Made by a program: the position numbers and the translations under genes. From the NCBI RefSeq assembly GCF_964355755.1, contig NC_092678.1:6174922-6238921 (forward strand): 64,000 nt of DNA, read 5' to 3'. This DNA is from Antedon mediterranea. Taxonomy: Eukaryota > Echinodermata > Crinoidea > Comatulida > Antedonidae. The notes under the pieces are model-generated. The model was not told where the DNA came from and ran no database searches. It worked only from the letters and a program-made list of their open reading frames with translations. Below are positions 22,462 to 34,070 of the stretch, one piece after another; position 1 is the first letter of the stretch; every line of letters starts with the position of its first letter.

Positions 22462-23700
22462 AATTGTTCAATAAATAATAGTCCTACTGGTCAAGTTTTT
22501 GAAGGATAAATGAATTCAAAATAAATATAGTTTTCTTAATCTTACCGTTTTAAAGTAAACTATTCGTAAAATATTAGTATATTTCTGAAATCTAATTAAA
22601 CAAATATAATTTAGTACGAATTGAAATCATTTTATATTTTCGTAAAATATTTATAGTAGCCCTACATAACTATTACCTAATATCACAAGACAAAGGGACC
22701 TCTACAGGAAAGAGGAACACGACGATGTCCAAGGGCTAGGCCTAGACCATGGAGTTAGACCTCCATGGCCTAGAGTTCAATGGCGTTATTTTCTTTTCCA
22801 CCGTTTGCCTAAGTATGTCGCAAATTTTCGGGATGAAATGTGTGTTTATATAATCTAAATTAATACTTTTAATTGTGACCTATGATTAAATAAATAATGT
22901 ATACATTTTATGATAAAAAATCAAATATTTACAGTGATATTTTTAAGCATTACTTACCGAGTCAAGTTTGGTTTGTATATCTGAGGTTGATCTCCATGGT
23001 TTGGTCACTACAACAGGAGAGTGTTACCATGTGCGCAAGAACGCACACGCGGTATGCGCTTCACACGCGCCACATCGGGGGACGGGGGGGGGGGAGTGGT
23101 TGGGGTGTCGGAGAGGGCCGCGGAGTAGTAGAAGTAGAGAACCACACAGTTAAGCACGGTTCTGTATCAAGTTAAGCATCAATGCTTAAGCATCAGTTAA
23201 GCATCAATGCTTAAGCATCAGTTAAGCATCAATGCTTAAGCATCAGTTAAGCATCAATGCTTAAGCATCAGTTAAGCATCAATGCAATTTACTAAAAGAA
23301 AACGAAATATAGGCCTATATGCCTACTAAATGGCGAATTCTAAAGTATACAAAAAGAAACACAATTTACTTTAATTTTATATAGAAACCTACACTAACCT
23401 TAACATAATACAGTCTCACACATGTGATACAATGTGACACTGTATTACATAATTTGCCTATGACACTGGACATAAAATGTATGGATACAGTAAAGGGAAT
23501 CGGGTGGGTTTTAATAAATATAAGTTCTTGAGGCCAATGACCTGATAAACAACACATGATATGTATGTTAATGCTATTAATAATCAATCGTCCATATTAC
23601 AGCTATTTTGGAATCATCTCCCAATGGAAATAACGATCAGAAGATTGTCTAGCGGTATTTCAAACGATCTTTCTTCTTGTGGCTGTGGTAGGCCTACCAC
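22404..23700. repeat. Intergenic, with 24-bp tandem repeats at 23166-23284
   Basis: No gene is seen. An AAT microsatellite lies at 22430-22460. At 23166-23284 five copies of a unit containing CAATGCTTAAGCATCAGTTA are each internally palindromic (TGCTTAAGCA). A short G-run occurs near 23080. Confidence 0.8.
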
Positions 23701-23729
23701 TCTATAAGATTAGGGACACTTTGGGGGCG

Positions 23730-23905
23730 TACCTAAGGCGCCAACAACATCGGCAAGGGTTCGAGGCCGACTCGCTCCTGGTGGGGGAACAAGTCTTCTC
23801 GGATAAGGACTATAAACTGTATGTCCAGTAAACCCAGTTCATTTTTCGAGAAGAGTTACCCCGGTGAACTGATTTATAAAAATAGCCCCTGTATCAGGGA
23901 ATTAC
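23730..23905 (+). mobile_element. SINE with tRNA-like head, family L, copy 1
   Basis: Contains a B-box-like GGGTTCGAGGC, then AAGTCTTCTCGGATAAGGAC and a 3' part with TTACCCCGGTG. The same order recurs at about 27530-27785 (minus), 29338-29505, 44060-44218 joined to 46529-46660, and partly at 57380-57560. The copy at 44060 shows the best head, GTGGCCGAGCGGTTAAGAC, close to a Leu/Ser-type tRNA A box. Confidence 0.65.
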
Positions 23906-24412
23906 CACCTATCTGATAGGACAGTGATTAATTTACTATTGGTAATTCTTGGCAACATTGCATTAAATAAAATAAAACCCCTGTTCAGTGGAAACGCATC
24001 AAAAATATCTCTAATAGAGTTGGGATCTAAGAGGCCTACACTGCATTTTCATCTGAATTCTATTCTATGTTATAAAAAAAAAAATGATATCCATTAATCA
24101 TTATGGGACAGACAAAAGCTGACGATGTAACTATCTTTAAGGAAAACAGTCGATATGATTAATAATATTTCTGTCTTTTCTTCTTTGTTGTGTTCTCTTA
24201 ATTTTCTCGAGGATCGAGCAAAAACAATTTTTCTTAATTGAAAGGTAGACCAGTTAAACATATAGATGGACATTCGTATAGGCCTGAAGCGAGTCTCACG
24301 AGACGCACAATGCACAAATATTGACGTCAAAATATCGTGATTTGAATAGTAACAACCATATCCATTTCTTGGAATAGAATATTTAAAGAAAATAGACGAC
24401 ACGTACGCGGTA

Positions 24413-24775
24413 TATTAATAACATACGTGATGCAAAACGGCTATAGAATATCACCACGGTCTTGTGACGCGTGACGTCATCTTACCCCCATACGGATTCT
24501 TAACATGACATCTATCTATCTATTCAAATTCCTATGTTGTGTATACACAACATTTATCAGGCCTAATAGTGATGTAAAACGGGTATAGAATATCACCACG
24601 GTCTTGTGATGCGTGACGTCATCTTTCCCCCATACAGATTTTAAAATGAAAAACTACCTATTTAAAATCCTATGTTGTGTGTACAACGTATATCAGACCT
24701 AATGGTGATGTAAAACGAGTATAGAATACATTCGGATCTTGTGACTCATTACGTCATCTACCCCCCCCCCCTCCC
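24413..24775. repeat. Triplicated ~130-bp block
   Basis: Three head-to-tail copies, each with a word like ATAGAATATCACCACGGTC followed by GTGACGTCATCT, CCCCCATAC and CCTATGTTGTG. Copies 1 and 2 are very similar and the third is more diverged. Each contains a CRE-like TGACGTCA word (ACGTCAT in the third), which may be chance. Confidence 0.8.
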
Positions 24776-25285
24776 CAGCAATCGAGATATGACCAATCTA
24801 TTAGAATTCCTATTGTTAATATACAACTTAACATTGAATTATAAAAACAAGACATATGCTGTATAATACTAGTTTGTATTTTGTACATTGATTTGTTTAA
24901 ATGTCCATGACGCCAGAACATGCGTTTATCATGCCCTACTTACGTTTTTACGTTCAAGAACTGTTTTCTCTCAAAAAATCATATGGCGTTACAATTTCAA
25001 TGTGTGACACGGGAATAACAAGCAATTTCATGATAAATCTTTTTTTGTCATTTGTATGTTTTTTTTGCTCCAGGCCTGAAAAATAAGAGTGTTGGAAGGG
25101 GGTTCAGCGTAGGACCGTGGGCGATTACAGAGCTTGGTCCCGGTGGAGGTTCAAGAGAAACAGTACACTGAAATTAGAAATATAGGCCTATGTCATCACA
25201 AATTTTTTTTAAACACAAACTAATTGGCTAATGAGTGTGATGCTTGAATATTAGCGATATCATTACTTTCAGGACTAAAGAAACT

Positions 25286-25415
25286 AAAGCTCTGTTTACA
25301 CTATCAAACTTTATGTGACAAAAAATGACATGATGAAATTTGGTCATATCACTACCATATTTGAGCACATCACATTTTTGTTGTCAAACTAGTTTGATAG
25401 TGTAGACATGGCTTT
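25286..25415. mobile_element. MITE family M, copy 1
   Basis: Ends read AAGCTCTGTTTACACTATC and GATAGTGTAGACATGGCTTT, forming about 24-bp terminal inverted repeats next to TA. The interior has the palindromic words CATATTTGAGCACATCAC and TGTCAAACTAGTTTGA. Other copies: 26232-26397, 39791-39932, 47051-47203, 51961-52130, 57070-57218, 57560-57724, 58801-60600 (split by a LINE) and 63031-63199, plus fragments at 46722-46751 and 56870-56950. Copies are 130-170 bp, non-coding, and mostly lie in introns of the LRRK2-type gene. TA target duplication suggests mobilisation by a Tc1/mariner-like transposase, which is not present here. Confidence 0.85.
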
Positions 25416-25489
25416 AGAAAGATAGACCTTACAACATTACATAGCAGCTTTGCAACAACACAAACAATAGGCCGATAGTGACCATTGAT

Positions 25490-25908
25490 ATTATCAAAGA
25501 ACTTATAACACAAGAATCTCCTGTTCGTCCGAAGCGCGTAACAATTACGAAAGGCATTGTGGGATAGAATAGAGCTATGGGTGGCGCCATTGTGAGCCAT
25601 GGAGTAGGGCGCCCGCATCAAATTAGAAAGTCAAAATCATAGAGGGGATCTGCTAATGCTCTAGGGGGGATAGAGTAATTGACTGAGGAGTAGGGCGCCC
25701 GCATCAAATTAGAAAGTCAAAATCATAGAGGGGATCTGCTAATACTCTAGGGGGGTAGAGTAATTGACTTCCTAGTTTGGAGGGGGCGCTGCTCCATGCT
25801 GTGAAATGGCGTCGCCCAGTTTGACCTTTTAACCCTGTACTTCCGATACTGTGTTTTGAATGCAAATTGAAGAACAGGAGATTCTTGTGTTATAAGTTCT
25901 TTGATATT
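25490..25908. repeat. Inverted arms enclosing a direct duplication
   Basis: A 35-bp word beginning TATCAAAGAACTTATAACAC at about 25491 returns exactly as its reverse complement at 25871-25905. Similarity continues inward in weaker form (GGGTGGCGCCATT against GGGCGACGCCATT). Inside, a block of about 80 bp starting GTAGGGCGCCCGCATC is repeated in tandem at 25608 and 25690. The class is unknown. Confidence 0.75.
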
Positions 25909-26231
25909 ATTGTGATGATTGAGAAGCGATCTGGCACTTTTTGGAGAAAGGAAACTTAAGACCAAAACAGTTAGACTTTAAAGAGAATCCCTCTGGGTGA
26001 CTAATATTTTAGATAAACTTCTTTTAAAAGGAAACAAATTGAAAACAAACAGATATTCAGGGTTCAATCTGTGATGTAGATATTCGAGCTCTTCCATCAG
26101 TCGTAGGCTCAGTTGGACCCCCAATTTCAAGGGCGTTAGGTTGACGGCTTCTCATCATTTATTTACTACGGAATTCAAAACAAAATGGAACCCAAACATA
26201 GTTTCATTGACGACAGTCAATTCAGTTTTCT

Positions 26232-26397
26232 TAAGCTCTGTCTACACTATCAAATTAATTTGACAAAACAAGTGTGACGTGCCAAAATATGGCAGTGATA
26301 TGCCCAAATATGGTAGTGATATGACGTCATCATGTCCATATATGGGCACATCACATTTTTTTGTCACATAAAGTTTGATAGTGTAGACAGATATTTA
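26232..26397. mobile_element. MITE family M, copy 2
   Basis: TIRs AAGCTCTGTCTACACTATC and GATAGTGTAGACAG. The interior has ATGGTAGTGATATG and CCATATATGGGCACATCAC as in the other copies. The right end is slightly degraded. Confidence 0.85.
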
Positions 26398-26399
26398 GA

Positions 26400-29300
26400 T
26401 TTAAAGGGTCTTTCATACCCGTTCCGGTCCGGCAAATCAGAATCAGAATCATAATTTAATCTGGCGCTTTCGATTCGCGCGAACAAATTCGCCTAGTGGA
26501 AAATCGGCGAAAGAGAATGAATAGGCCTATATGCTGTATATGTACTTAAATGCGTGTGAACACAGCCTTAGACGCGGGGAATGGATCAATAGATTATATT
26601 ACCTTTGCGGTAATTATTATATATTAAATAGAACACGCTAAACACATGTTGTATTTCTAATAGTCACTTTAAAAAGTTACATATCATTTCCGTTTGAAAA
26701 AAAAGGAGTTAATACATGGAAAAATGTGCATCATTCAAAGTGACAACAAATGACGGTAGTTGTTAATAAAAATTCCGGGAACGAATCCATACTTGTTATT
26801 TATGTATTGCGATAGGTTGCGGTTCAAGGAGTAGGTCTACGATTCTACGTTTGTAGACGCCTTCCTTGTTTCACCGAGTTTCAAACTTTTCTTTGACTTT
26901 TATATTACTCTCATTTATAAATCATGAAAAGCAGTAGGCCTATCTACCGTACGTTACTGATAATACAATCCTATCAGGACATACATACTATAGATAGAGA
27001 CGCAAACGTGGCACATTATTTGACTGAGCCGGATGCTGTGCTACGGTAGCCTACGCGCCATTTCAATAAAATATATAATATGCATAACCTTGCCGTCACG
27101 TGTTTAAAATTGCTCTTGGGTGGGTGAATAAACCTTGAAAGGTTGCAAAAAATCTTTTTTAGACTGATCTCTTTAATATTCTTTTAGTTATTAATTTTCT
27201 TGTCACGATTTTAAGCGACATAATGGCACTAGCGACAATCTGATAATAGTTAGGGTAACTAAGTGCGTTGACTCGGCATTTTTTTAATGCGATGCCTTGA
27301 TTATAATGGAAGGATATGCCCGACATGTCAGAAGTGGATAGAGCACATTCTACTAATCATCGGGGTTTAAAACATCTTTAGAAATACAACGTCGAAAGCT
27401 AAGCTCATCTCCCGACATTCGCAATAAATGTAATGCCATTGTCTATAGGCCTACAGTAGATTCACTTTTTTTTGTCGGTTTTGTCTGTCGAATACAAACT
27501 GATGTCAAACAAACGTCATATAGGGTTTTATGTACCCATTGATAAGACTTGAAATATGATCAGTGGGACTGTGACCTAATAGTACACCGGGGTAATAAAA
27601 TCCCCTACTCGTTGATGTACTTGGTTCTTTAAAGTGCACATGAGCTAGATGCGTACAATGGACCTACTATACGGTTTATAGTTCTTATCCGAGAAGACTC
27701 GTTCCACCAGACTCATGGAGCGAGTGAGCCTCGAACCCTTGCCGACGTTATGGCTACGTAATTACGGTCTCTCCCACAAACCTTATTAATAAGAGAAGAG
27801 ATCGCCTTTAAGTGGAACTTAAAGGCGATCTTTAACAGTTAACTGACAGTTAAACTCGTTGGCAAAGGGGTACCTTGAGAATGCTCCGGGGAATTTCCAT
27901 TTTGATGTAAAATAGAGAAGGAAAGTTAACAATTAAATCGCCAGGATTTAAAAGTAACTTTGCAGCCGTTAAAGCTAATACCAACAGGTTTTACCATTTT
28001 ATAGAAATGTAGATTCCTTTAGGCGGACAATTTTAAATCTGTTTGAATCACGACCTGATGGATTGTATCCACATTCATTGCACGCGCGTACCCCTCGCAT
28101 TAATAATAATTGATGTGCTTAAATGCGACTTCCGCGATGCCTAAACATACTCTTTTAATAAAATGTTACATCCCCTTGGCCTACTTTCAAACCAGTAGTT
28201 AATAATGTCATTATACAAGGACTTATATAGTTCACGACATTTCTCGTATCAGTTCCGGAACTGTTCTGCTTAGAATATTCTTTTTCTAGATATATTTATT
28301 TATAAATTGTCAAATCTATGTATGGTTTATATCTTTTCATTTCCCTCTAGTTAATAATTTTCAAAGTCAGGAGGTTTAATTTTAATTGTCATATGAAAGA
28401 TGCTTCCCTAGTATTGAAACAATAGGCCTAACAATAACAAATACATAATAGTATGCTTAATTCTCCTGAGATGAACAACCTTGTGTAGGAATTACCGTTT
28501 TGGATGAATACCTTATCTAGTCTATTTCAAATGTTCCGCAAAACGTAAATTTCATACGATACTGTCATAGCAATTTAAATTTAAACAAGAAATATTTCTT
28601 ATAAAAAACGCCGCTCACCGTGTAACAGTTTTAAAGATATATTGTCCACCCTAAAAAAAATGTTTTCTCAATTTTTTTGTTGAATGTGCCATTTTAATGT
28701 CACATAATAGTTACTCACTTTGACCAAAAAACTGGATCGAAAACAAAAATTATTTACCTTAAAAATGTACCGGTAATTTAAAGCAAAACATATTTAAATT
28801 GTCTGTTAATTAAATTAAACGTTTCTTTTTTCTTTTTATGAGTGAAATAATAATTGTTACAAAAGTGATTACTTTTTTTAAAACTGCGAAATGGCCTAAT
28901 TAAAGTCTGATTTTATTATTATCTATAACAAACACTCGTGTTGTTTCTTTCTACTTTATAGGTATGAGCAATTATGTTTCTGTGTACAAGCATTATGTAT
29001 GCGATGACTAATGCAACGAAAATATATTAATATCAGCATGTTAATTGTTCTGTTTGATACTAGGAACAATATAAATATTATGTCACAAACGAAGAATGTA
29101 TTATTTATTGGTTTTTGGGAACATATATTTGTTTAACAGTGTATATGATAAGATAAGGCTATACATATATCATAATTTGTTTTACCAATCAACAACAACA
29201 AGGGAAGCAACTGAATACCGAATTTATCATCAACCGAATCCAACAGCCAAACCGAATCCAACAGCCAAACCGACAAAATACTAAGACCAACCAACTACAG

Positions 29301-30630
29301 TTAACATACGTACGTTTATTTATTTTTTAATGTATTCACATCTAGCTCGTGTGCACTTTAAAGAACCTAGTACATCTTTCGAGACGAGTAGGGGGTTACC
29401 CCGGTGTATTAGTACATCACAGCCACTGATCACCAACTGGGCCCTCTGGGAGACCAGTCTTTGACTGAAGAGGTTACCCAGTATAAATATATATTTCAAT
29501 CAATTTCTGCAATATACAATATAAAGAAATAGACAAAACAAATATAGAAGGCAAGGAAAGACTAAACAGGTGCTAAACACCTATGCTAGTTGGTCAACCC
29601 AGAACAGAGCACAGAAATAAACCAAAACAAAATTACATTCTACAATTAGGCCCTAAAGCATCTACAAGAAAGCGACCAACAAAAATCGAAAAGCCAACTG
29701 GTGGACTAACATAAAAAATGTTGGGCAAGCCTATCAGTGAACCAACATAGGTATAACATAAAACTCGCAGGAAGAAACCCGCCGGAAGAAACCCTCCGGA
29801 AGAAAATATGGACTTCAATACCGGTACCCATCTACATACCGACAAACAACTATATCTAAGGCAAACAATTAAAAACTTAACTTTACGGATAAATAGTTTT
29901 GTTTTGAATATCTAGATCGTCCTAAATTCCAGGATACAGAATTCCTAAGATTCTATATAGTATACTTGAAATATTATTGTTTTTAACCGTATTGTACCCT
30001 TCATATACCGATGCTTACGTCATCATCACTCGGGTAACATCGTGTTTATATACACATAAAGGGTGTTGTTACACCTCCGCAGGTGAGACGTACACAAAAT
30101 GCCACACATTCTACAAATGACCGACAAATATATTGCCGAAATAATTACCTTACTAAGAAAAAATAATTTTATCGCGCACGTATAAATATACACTGTCAAA
30201 CGCATCTCCAACAACACTTGGTAAATTTAGCATGTGGTTTTACACAACACAGGTGTACGGTAAATGAGTAACCAATTAACAATATTTTTTACCACACGGC
30301 TGGAGTTCTAGAAATCGTAATATTTCTGGAACTGAGATAAACATTTCTGCTATTAATTCCGTCAGAATTAGAACAATACATGAGTAACGTACCACGTGCG
30401 TTTCTCGTTATCGTAAAGTCAAGACCATTCTAGTTTACATAAGTTGTCAATATTTACCATATACATTCCACAGTGTACGGTATTTTAATAACACTGTATT
30501 ACGTATCGAATGGGCTATATAACAGTTTATGCTACAATACGGTATAATTTACACGTAGACATGTCCACACTGAAAACAAATCAGCACCATGTTGCACATT
30601 ACATCGGGTTGATTTTGTACAATCATAGCC
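26400..30630. other. Intergenic; no gene recognised
   Basis: AT-rich spacer between the kinase-like gene and the LRRK2-type gene. It holds two family L SINEs: a minus-strand copy at about 27530-27785 and a 3' fragment at about 29338-29505. There is also a short tandem of AACCGAATCCAACAGCC at 29222-29275. Open frames here are short and show no domain. Confidence 0.6.
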
Positions 30631-30684
30631 TATGTTACAATACAGTGTGATATACATGACAGTAGAACACTTCAGATCATCGGG

Positions 30685-31130
30685 ACATCCTTATTCATGG
30701 GACACCCCTATTCATGGGACACCCCTATCCATGGGACACCCCTATCCATGGGACACCCCTATCCATGGGACACCCCTATTCATAGGACATCCCTATTCAT
30801 GGGACACCCCTATCCATGAGAAATTCCTATTCATGAGATAGTTATATTTATGGGACATCCGTATCAACGGTGCACGTCTATTCATGGGACATCTCTATCC
30901 GTGGGACATTCCTATTCATGGGACACCCCTATCCATGGGACACCCCTATTCATAGGACATCCCTATTCATGGGACACCCCTATCCATGAGAAATCCCTAT
31001 TCATGAGATAGTTATATTTATGGGACATCCGTATCAACGGTGCACGTCTATTCATGGGACATCTCTATCCGTGGGACATTCCTATTCATGGGACATCTCT
31101 ATCCGTGGGACATTTCTATTCATGGGAACA
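30685..31130. repeat. 15-bp-based minisatellite (GGGACACCCCTATTC)
   Basis: About 28 units of the type CATGGGACACCCCTATT, with a longer higher-order repeat of roughly 180 bp (30770-30905 resembles 30950-31085). The plus-strand open frame over it is an artefact of the repeat. Confidence 0.9.
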
Positions 31131-31450
31131 CACGGCAGACAAAGAGTCCTATTACAGTAGTTAATCAATTTAACAATTAGGGTCTGTTCACACTAGTAGT
31201 CAAAATGTAACCAAGCTATACAGTTCTGTATCATCATTACATGTGTGGACAACTATTGCAGTTGTATTACGTATAAAGCTACTGCTATAACGTACATATT
31301 TAAATTGAGTGGGCATACCATATTTAGTAAACTGTTAATTGAATAGCAGTTTCACATAGTTGTTTACGGGGGTTTAGGTGTACATATGCTGTATACATAA
31401 ACAAGGTACTTAGAATATACTTGCTACCTAATTTTGTTTATCTTGTTTAC

Positions 31451-31786
31451 AAGTAAACACATATTTTGAATCTACACAATTCTGTTTATTAAATGAAAAT
31501 AATAAGTTTATAAACAGTGAGTGATTCCGACTTTCTGAACTTTGAAATTAAACAGTTTATAAAAACACGTTTAGAGTAAATACGGCAATATGAAACAATA
31601 GGCGTAATATACGCCAGCCAGTAAACACATATTTTGGATCTATACAATTTGTTTCTTAAATGAAAATAATAAGTTTATAAACAGCGATTCATTCCGACTT
31701 TCTGAACTTTGAATTTAAACAGTTTATAAAAACACGTTTACAGTAAATACGGCAATATGAAACAATAGGCGTAATATACGCCAGTT
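31451..31786. repeat. ~169-bp tandem duplication
   Basis: Two adjacent copies beginning AGTAAACACATATTTTG and ending GGCGTAATATACGCCAG, differing by a small number of substitutions and indels. The end word TATACGCC and GGCGTAATATACGCC make a small palindrome. No gene is present. Confidence 0.85.
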
Positions 31787-31799
31787 GTACGCCGCCAGT

Positions 31800-33890
31800 C
31801 TTACCTAGTACGTGTGAACAAGTTACTACATATTTATACTATATATACATACTTAATACAGTAAAACAAAATATAACTTTTCTAAGGCCTACCTTGTTAT
31901 GCGTTTCTGTTATTCCAAACTGAACAAGAATACCGTACAGCAGCGCCCAGGTGTAAATCACAGGTGTAAGGATTTTGTATTCAAAATACTTTACTTGTTT
32001 ACAGTAACTGATATTCTGCTATGATTTTGTTATTATTTATGCGATTTCCTACCAAAGTAGGCTAGTAGCCTGATATTTTTCATCGAAATATTTTAAATAA
32101 ACAATTAACGTAATAATACATTTAGACGAGACAAACTTAGCTATGTTTTATATAGTCATTTTATTGTATTGCTTTTTGTTAGCCTTTCTGGATAACTTGA
32201 TAATACTGAGTATTCTATGATTTAAGTTTACTGTGTATACGACACGATATATTTGTTATAACTTAACTTCTAATAATTGTACACTTTTTCTTGGTTGAGG
32301 CATGAAATAATTTATTAGGTCTATGGTTGGTCTATATGGGTCCATAGGCCTATAAATAGTATTTTAACATTGTCTTTTGCAATATGATGTATTTTTCTTG
32401 TTGTTGTATTGTCTTAGAAAAACGAATTTACATTTTAAAGTGGACCAATAAAATGTCTTTAATCTATAGGTAGGCCTATTGTCCGCGTAAGACATGCGCA
32501 GTTCGATATTAGGGTCATTTTATAAATGTAACATGCATCTATTAAATGGAAATATATAAAATATGCATATGTCTATATAAATTAAAAATGGATAAATATA
32601 ACTTAAGGATACATGAATATAATAATGTATATTTAAACATTGTTATTATTATTTTTAATTTATGAGACATTTCGTCTTTTATTGATCAAAGATAATTCCA
32701 GAGGGCAGTAAATACTAATTTCGAAAAAATAAAATCGCTTAAAATAATATGTTCTTGATAAACCAATTATCAAAGCAGGCCTACTATACTATTCATAGGC
32801 AAGAAATAATTATTTAAAAAAATCATTTTTATATCTGAATAAAAAATATACCGTAAAGCATGGAGTAATTATATGTCAAACACTAGTTAAAACTATAGTT
32901 AATTGCACGAAAAATAATAGGCCTACACATAATACTAAAATGGCTGTATTGCCCCTACTACTGCATGTCATTGGATAAAACATAATCTGGTTTGGTTATT
33001 GCATTGTTTCTGCATATTGTATCTCTCAATTATTACTATTATAATTATATTATTTATAATTATAAAAATACATTATATTACATATTATTTCATGATTAAT
33101 TTATTAAATATCAAAATATAGATAATTTTTACAATCTTCAATAAAAAGTTAATGTTGGAGGTCTATTATACAGTACGCGATTTTACCTTATTTAATCAAA
33201 ATATTTCTTCACAAACTTCTTCGAAAACTTCATGTTTTATATAAATATTGTACTGTGTCTTACAATAACTTTATAAAAACTATAATATCATGTAACTTTA
33301 AAACAGAAATTCTCAAAAAATTGACTAAAAACGAGATTTTACCGAATATTTGGTAAGCCAAAATATTAATGTGTGTAGTTTTGGAAAGTGGCATTGGTAA
33401 CATACAATTCATAAGGAATCATGTTAGTGTGTTGCTGCTGTAATGAATAAATAGTATTGCAGTTTTACTATAGTCAAATTGTTTTGACATGATCTTTAGA
33501 AATTATGGGTCAACTTGTTAATTGTTTACTGTATCATGCTTTTGTGTATTTGTTGTTATTTCTTTCCACTTGGTCGAGTGCCACTGTTGTAAAAAACCTT
33601 GATTCCCACTTGAGCGACTCAATGATGTTAGCGCAATGCAAGTGATTTGAACAATCAAAAGCGACATTTTGGATTGTCCATCGCATGTAAAGTGTACAAT
33701 AATGTAATCATGCAATGATTACATATTGCAGCCACATCCATATTTGACCTTTGAACTGTGAAAGGACATATTTATACACACAATAAACCAACTCCTTTCT
33801 GTTCCAGGCCTTTTTGGTATAAACATCTCACATAATCAGTATCAGTGCAGGGTCCAGGATTGTAATTAGCTGTTGCTATCTTCTGGTCTT
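31800..33890. other. AT-rich intergenic sequence
   Basis: No gene, RNA or clear repeat is recognised. It lies downstream of the LRRK2-type gene and may hold the end of its 3' UTR; I could not assign a polyadenylation site. Confidence 0.5.
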
Positions 33891-33894
33891 CTTG

Positions 33895-34055
33895 TCACTG
33901 TCATTTTTTAAAATTGTCATTGTCATTTTTGTACAATAAAATTTGTCACCATTTTTTGTACAAAAAAATTTGTCACCATTTTTTGTACAATAAAATTGTC
34001 CCTGTCATTGTAATTGTCACTTTTGTACAATAAATGTCATTGTCATTTGTACTTG
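33895..34055. repeat. Short tandem repeats in the probable 3' UTR of the LRRK2-type gene
   Basis: Repeats of TGTCATTGTCATTTTTGTAC and TGTCACCATTTTTTGTAC immediately downstream of the stop codon (minus strand). They are probably transcribed as part of the 3' UTR. Confidence 0.7.
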
Positions 34056-34070
34056 AATAAAGTTACTATT

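Noticed and set aside
30632-30841. Plus-strand frame with PIHGTPLSMGHPY repeats
   Set aside because: Produced by the 15-bp minisatellite; no start context or partner exon.
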